Program-made: the position numbers and the translations under genes
Source of the DNA: Granulicella sp.
GTDB taxonomy: Bacteria; Acidobacteriota; Terriglobia; Terriglobales; Acidobacteriaceae
Length of the DNA: 43,717 nt
Direction of reading: 5' to 3'
Assembly (NCBI GenBank): GCA_025357875.1
Contig: JANYLK010000227.1
Location: 1 to 43,717, forward strand
The notes under the pieces: model-generated
Databases searched by the model: none
The model's input: the letters and a program-made list of their open reading frames with translations, nothing else
Told to the model about the DNA's origin: nothing
Shown: positions 43,138-43,717 of the stretch, piece by piece
How the letters are laid out: every line of letters begins with the position of its first letter
How positions within the stretch are numbered: position 1 is the stretch's first letter

Positions 43138-43717
43138 GTGACCACCGAAACTATTTCCGCACCAGCCGATGAAACCGGCAACGGTCTTCGGACCATCCGC
43201 CGCGCCCTTCTTTCCGTAACCGACAAGACCGGACTGGTTGAATTTGCCAAAGCCCTCGCGTCCCATGGCATCGATCTTATTTCGACGGGAGGCACGGCGC
43301 GGGTGTTGCGCGAGGCTGGGTTGGCGATCCGCGACATCAGCGACCTGACGGGATTTCCGGAGATGATGGATGGTCGCGTGAAGACGCTGCATCCGAAGGT
43401 GCATGGCGGCATTCTGCACATGCGCGGGAATGCGGAACATATGGCGTCGATTGAGGCTCATCAGATCGAGCCGATCGACATGGTGGTGGTCAATCTTTAC
43501 GCCTTCGGCAAAACAGCCTCGAAGCCGGGCGTGACAGTCGAAGAACTCATTGAGAACATAGACATAGGCGGGCCGGCGATGGTGCGCTCGGCAGCCAAGA
43601 ATTTCCACGATGTCGCGGTCATCACATCGCCCGCGGATTACGAAGCAGCCGCGCAGGAGATGGAAGCATCGAAAAGCGCGCTGTCGCTCGCGACGCGCTG
43701 GCAACTCGCGGGTAAAG
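43138..43717 (+). CDS. purH: Bifunctional purine biosynthesis protein PurH (5' part only)
   Basis: The frame runs off the window end; the visible 193 codons form the IMP cyclohydrolase (MGS-like) half. Motifs: [50 protein letters not shown] and the P-loop-like [15 protein letters not shown]. The AICAR transformylase half would follow outside. Start is uncertain: GTG 43138 gives a 20-residue leader before the core; GTG 43054, overlapping the pyrD stop (TAGTG), is in the same frame and would add 28 residues. Neither has a clear ribosome site. Likely co-transcribed with pyrD. Confidence 0.95.
   Translation, partial: MTTETISAPADETGNGLRTIRRALLSVTDKTGLVEFAKALASHGIDLISTGGTARVLREAGLAIRDISDLTGFPEMMDGRVKTLHPKVHGGILHMRGNAEHMASIEAHQIEPIDMVVVNLYAFGKTASKPGVTVEELIENIDIGGPAMVRSAAKNFHDVAVITSPADYEAAAQEMEASKSALSLATRWQLAGK

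Overview
The window (43.7 kb, GC-rich, dense, no rRNA) looks like chromosome of an Acidobacteriota member, most likely Terriglobia/Acidobacteriaceae. The pointers are a small secreted protein of the DUF5818 type, a DUF1844 protein, wrecked copies of the TIGR03435/DUF3738 family typical of soil acidobacteria, an M13 peptidase, and the envelope gene set. The taxonomy is inferred from family content; no alignment was run.

Layout. 65-141: tRNA-Met(CAT). 220-7046 (minus): a Cus-type Cu(I)/Ag(I) export operon: Cys/Met-rich secreted protein, outer-membrane factor CusC, adaptor CusB with an extra Met-rich C-terminal domain, pump CusA with all three substrate-relay methionines, and a DUF5818-like protein. 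7275-11065 (plus): an S41/CtpA-like protein lacking catalytic Ser and Lys, then a class A penicillin-binding protein. 11059-14697 (minus): ygfZ, DUF1844, metallo-beta-lactamase-fold phosphodiesterase, ribF. 14793-24236 (plus): a long co-directional run of HELTH metalloprotease, methylthioadenosine phosphorylase, PfkB kinase, GT-C membrane glycosyltransferase, MgtC-like protein, a DapF-like protein with both catalytic cysteines replaced by serine, LD-carboxypeptidase, and Mpl ligase. The last three form a peptidoglycan-recycling module.

24237-30363 is accessory: a Cof-type HAD phosphatase with a Pro/Ser-rich insert, a 545-bp non-coding stretch with an AT-rich part, a perfect hairpin and a 12-unit degenerate 16-bp tandem array, an NAD-dependent epimerase-like protein, a MATE exporter, a Uma2-family pseudogene stopped at its conserved Glu, a small unknown protein and an EamA transporter. 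30448-34463: secreted M13 peptidase and a secreted unknown protein. 34482-35429: rpsT with an intrinsic terminator, and a glycine-zipper protein. 35434-36006: remains of TIGR03435-family genes. 36289-39417: phoH(ybeZ)-ybeY-corC operon, with two dispersed-repeat copies forming the YbeY tail. 39449-42021 (minus): serS, a small membrane protein and a LolA-like protein. 42140-43717: pyrD and the 5' part of purH, cut by the window end.

Functionally the window is housekeeping (pyrimidine and purine synthesis, seryl-tRNA, S20, FAD, ribosome maturation) mixed with envelope work (PBP1A, Ldc/Mpl recycling, LolA-like) and metal/drug export. The most unusual points are two enzyme-family proteins that keep their fold motifs but lost the classical catalytic residues, both next to cell-wall genes, and several layers of decayed genes and repeats.
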